From positions 1-5,858 of the forward strand of contig CALXTG010000209.1 of NCBI GenBank assembly GCA_944391355.1: a stretch of DNA of 5,858 nt. Reading direction: 5' to 3'. The position numbers were made by a program, and so were the translations under genes. Below, in pieces: positions 5,799-5,858 of the stretch. This DNA is from an uncultured Alphaproteobacteria bacterium (GTDB taxonomy: Bacteria; Pseudomonadota; Alphaproteobacteria; RF32; CAG-239). Within the stretch, counting starts at the first letter, position 1. Every line of letters starts with the position of its first letter. The notes under the pieces were generated by a model. It searched no databases. It was not told where the DNA came from and worked only from the letters and a program-made list of their open reading frames with translations.

Positions 5799-5858
5799 GA
5801 AGCTTCTTTTTTAGTTCTTCGACATAAGGCGGGAAAGTCTGACCGGCCGGCCCGTAGA
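5731..5858. repeat. Perfect 128-bp palindrome at the right edge
   Basis: Bases 5731-5794 are the exact reverse complement of 5795-5858, with no mismatch and no spacer. The left arm is the last 21 codons or so of the sirtuin gene, and the right arm repeats that coding sequence backwards. The dyad lies at 5794/5795 in AATT. The palindrome ends with the window, so it may continue. It most likely reflects assembly folding back at the palindromic terminator. A real hairpin end or inverted duplication is possible. Confidence 0.97.
5777..5812 (+). terminator. Probable rho-independent terminator overlapping the sirtuin stop codon
   Basis: A GAAGCTTCCT/AGGAAGCTTC stem (5783-5792 and 5797-5806) with an AATT loop is followed by six T (5807-5812) and preceded by six A, so the stem can extend to 16 bp. 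The TAG stop lies within the loop and the right arm. This is a good terminator in form and place. However, it is the centre of the larger mirror-image sequence, so its right half could be an artefact. Confidence 0.6.

Noticed and set aside
1..5858. Mobile element, phage, toxin-antitoxin or defence system
   Set aside because: No transposase, integrase, att-like repeat, toxin-antitoxin pair or nuclease is seen. A sirtuin can be part of some defence systems, but here it is a stand-alone CobB-type enzyme without fused or adjacent effector domains.

Overview
The window looks like ordinary chromosomal DNA of an alphaproteobacterium of moderate GC content, probably an uncultured lineage. The best evidence is ribosomal protein S4: it has the alphaproteobacterial form (GPGQHGQRRK near the N-terminus, VNHGHVTVNGKKVNIPSY in the S4 domain, EPNLVIEFYSR at the end) and it sits alone rather than in a large ribosomal operon. 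Genes use AAAGGA-type or AAGGAGG ribosome binding sites. The assignment is an inference from a few proteins read by eye.

Layout, left to right. Bases 1-735 (minus) hold the first 245 codons of a five-helix membrane protein that runs off the left edge. Its periplasmic domain may belong to the sulfatase/phosphotransferase type. A strong rho-independent terminator (801-839, minus) separates it from rpsD (861-1475, minus). The rpsD leader of about 90 nt has a recognisable promoter, a repeated 9-mer and a small hairpin. Transcribed the other way is a two-gene unit: a TPR-repeat/SAM-methyltransferase fusion protein (1677-3425) and, 12 bp on behind a strong Shine-Dalgarno sequence, a Nudix hydrolase (3438-4088). 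This unit runs head-on into a proline iminopeptidase-like hydrolase (4085-5017, minus), and the two stop codons overlap in one TTAA. From a 61-bp AT-rich divergent spacer, a CobB-type sirtuin (5079-5798, plus) reads to the right edge.

No CRISPR array, tRNA, insertion sequence, phage gene or obvious defence system is present, and I see no clearly new system. Apart from rpsD, the genes are housekeeping or accessory enzymes with no evident shared pathway. What deserves a second look is mostly at residue level. The sirtuin has Leu where acidic-acyl-selective sirtuins have Arg in Y-x-x-R. The Nudix box is one residue short and has Lys for a metal-region Glu. The iminopeptidase has GGSWA in place of GGSWG and appears to lack one of the two Glu residues that hold the substrate amine.

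The most striking sequence object is a perfect 128-bp palindrome (5731-5858) that ends exactly at the right edge. It mirrors the end of the sirtuin gene around its terminator. An assembly foldback at a contig end is the simplest explanation, a hairpin end of a linear replicon is a less likely one, and everything right of about 5795 should be treated with caution.
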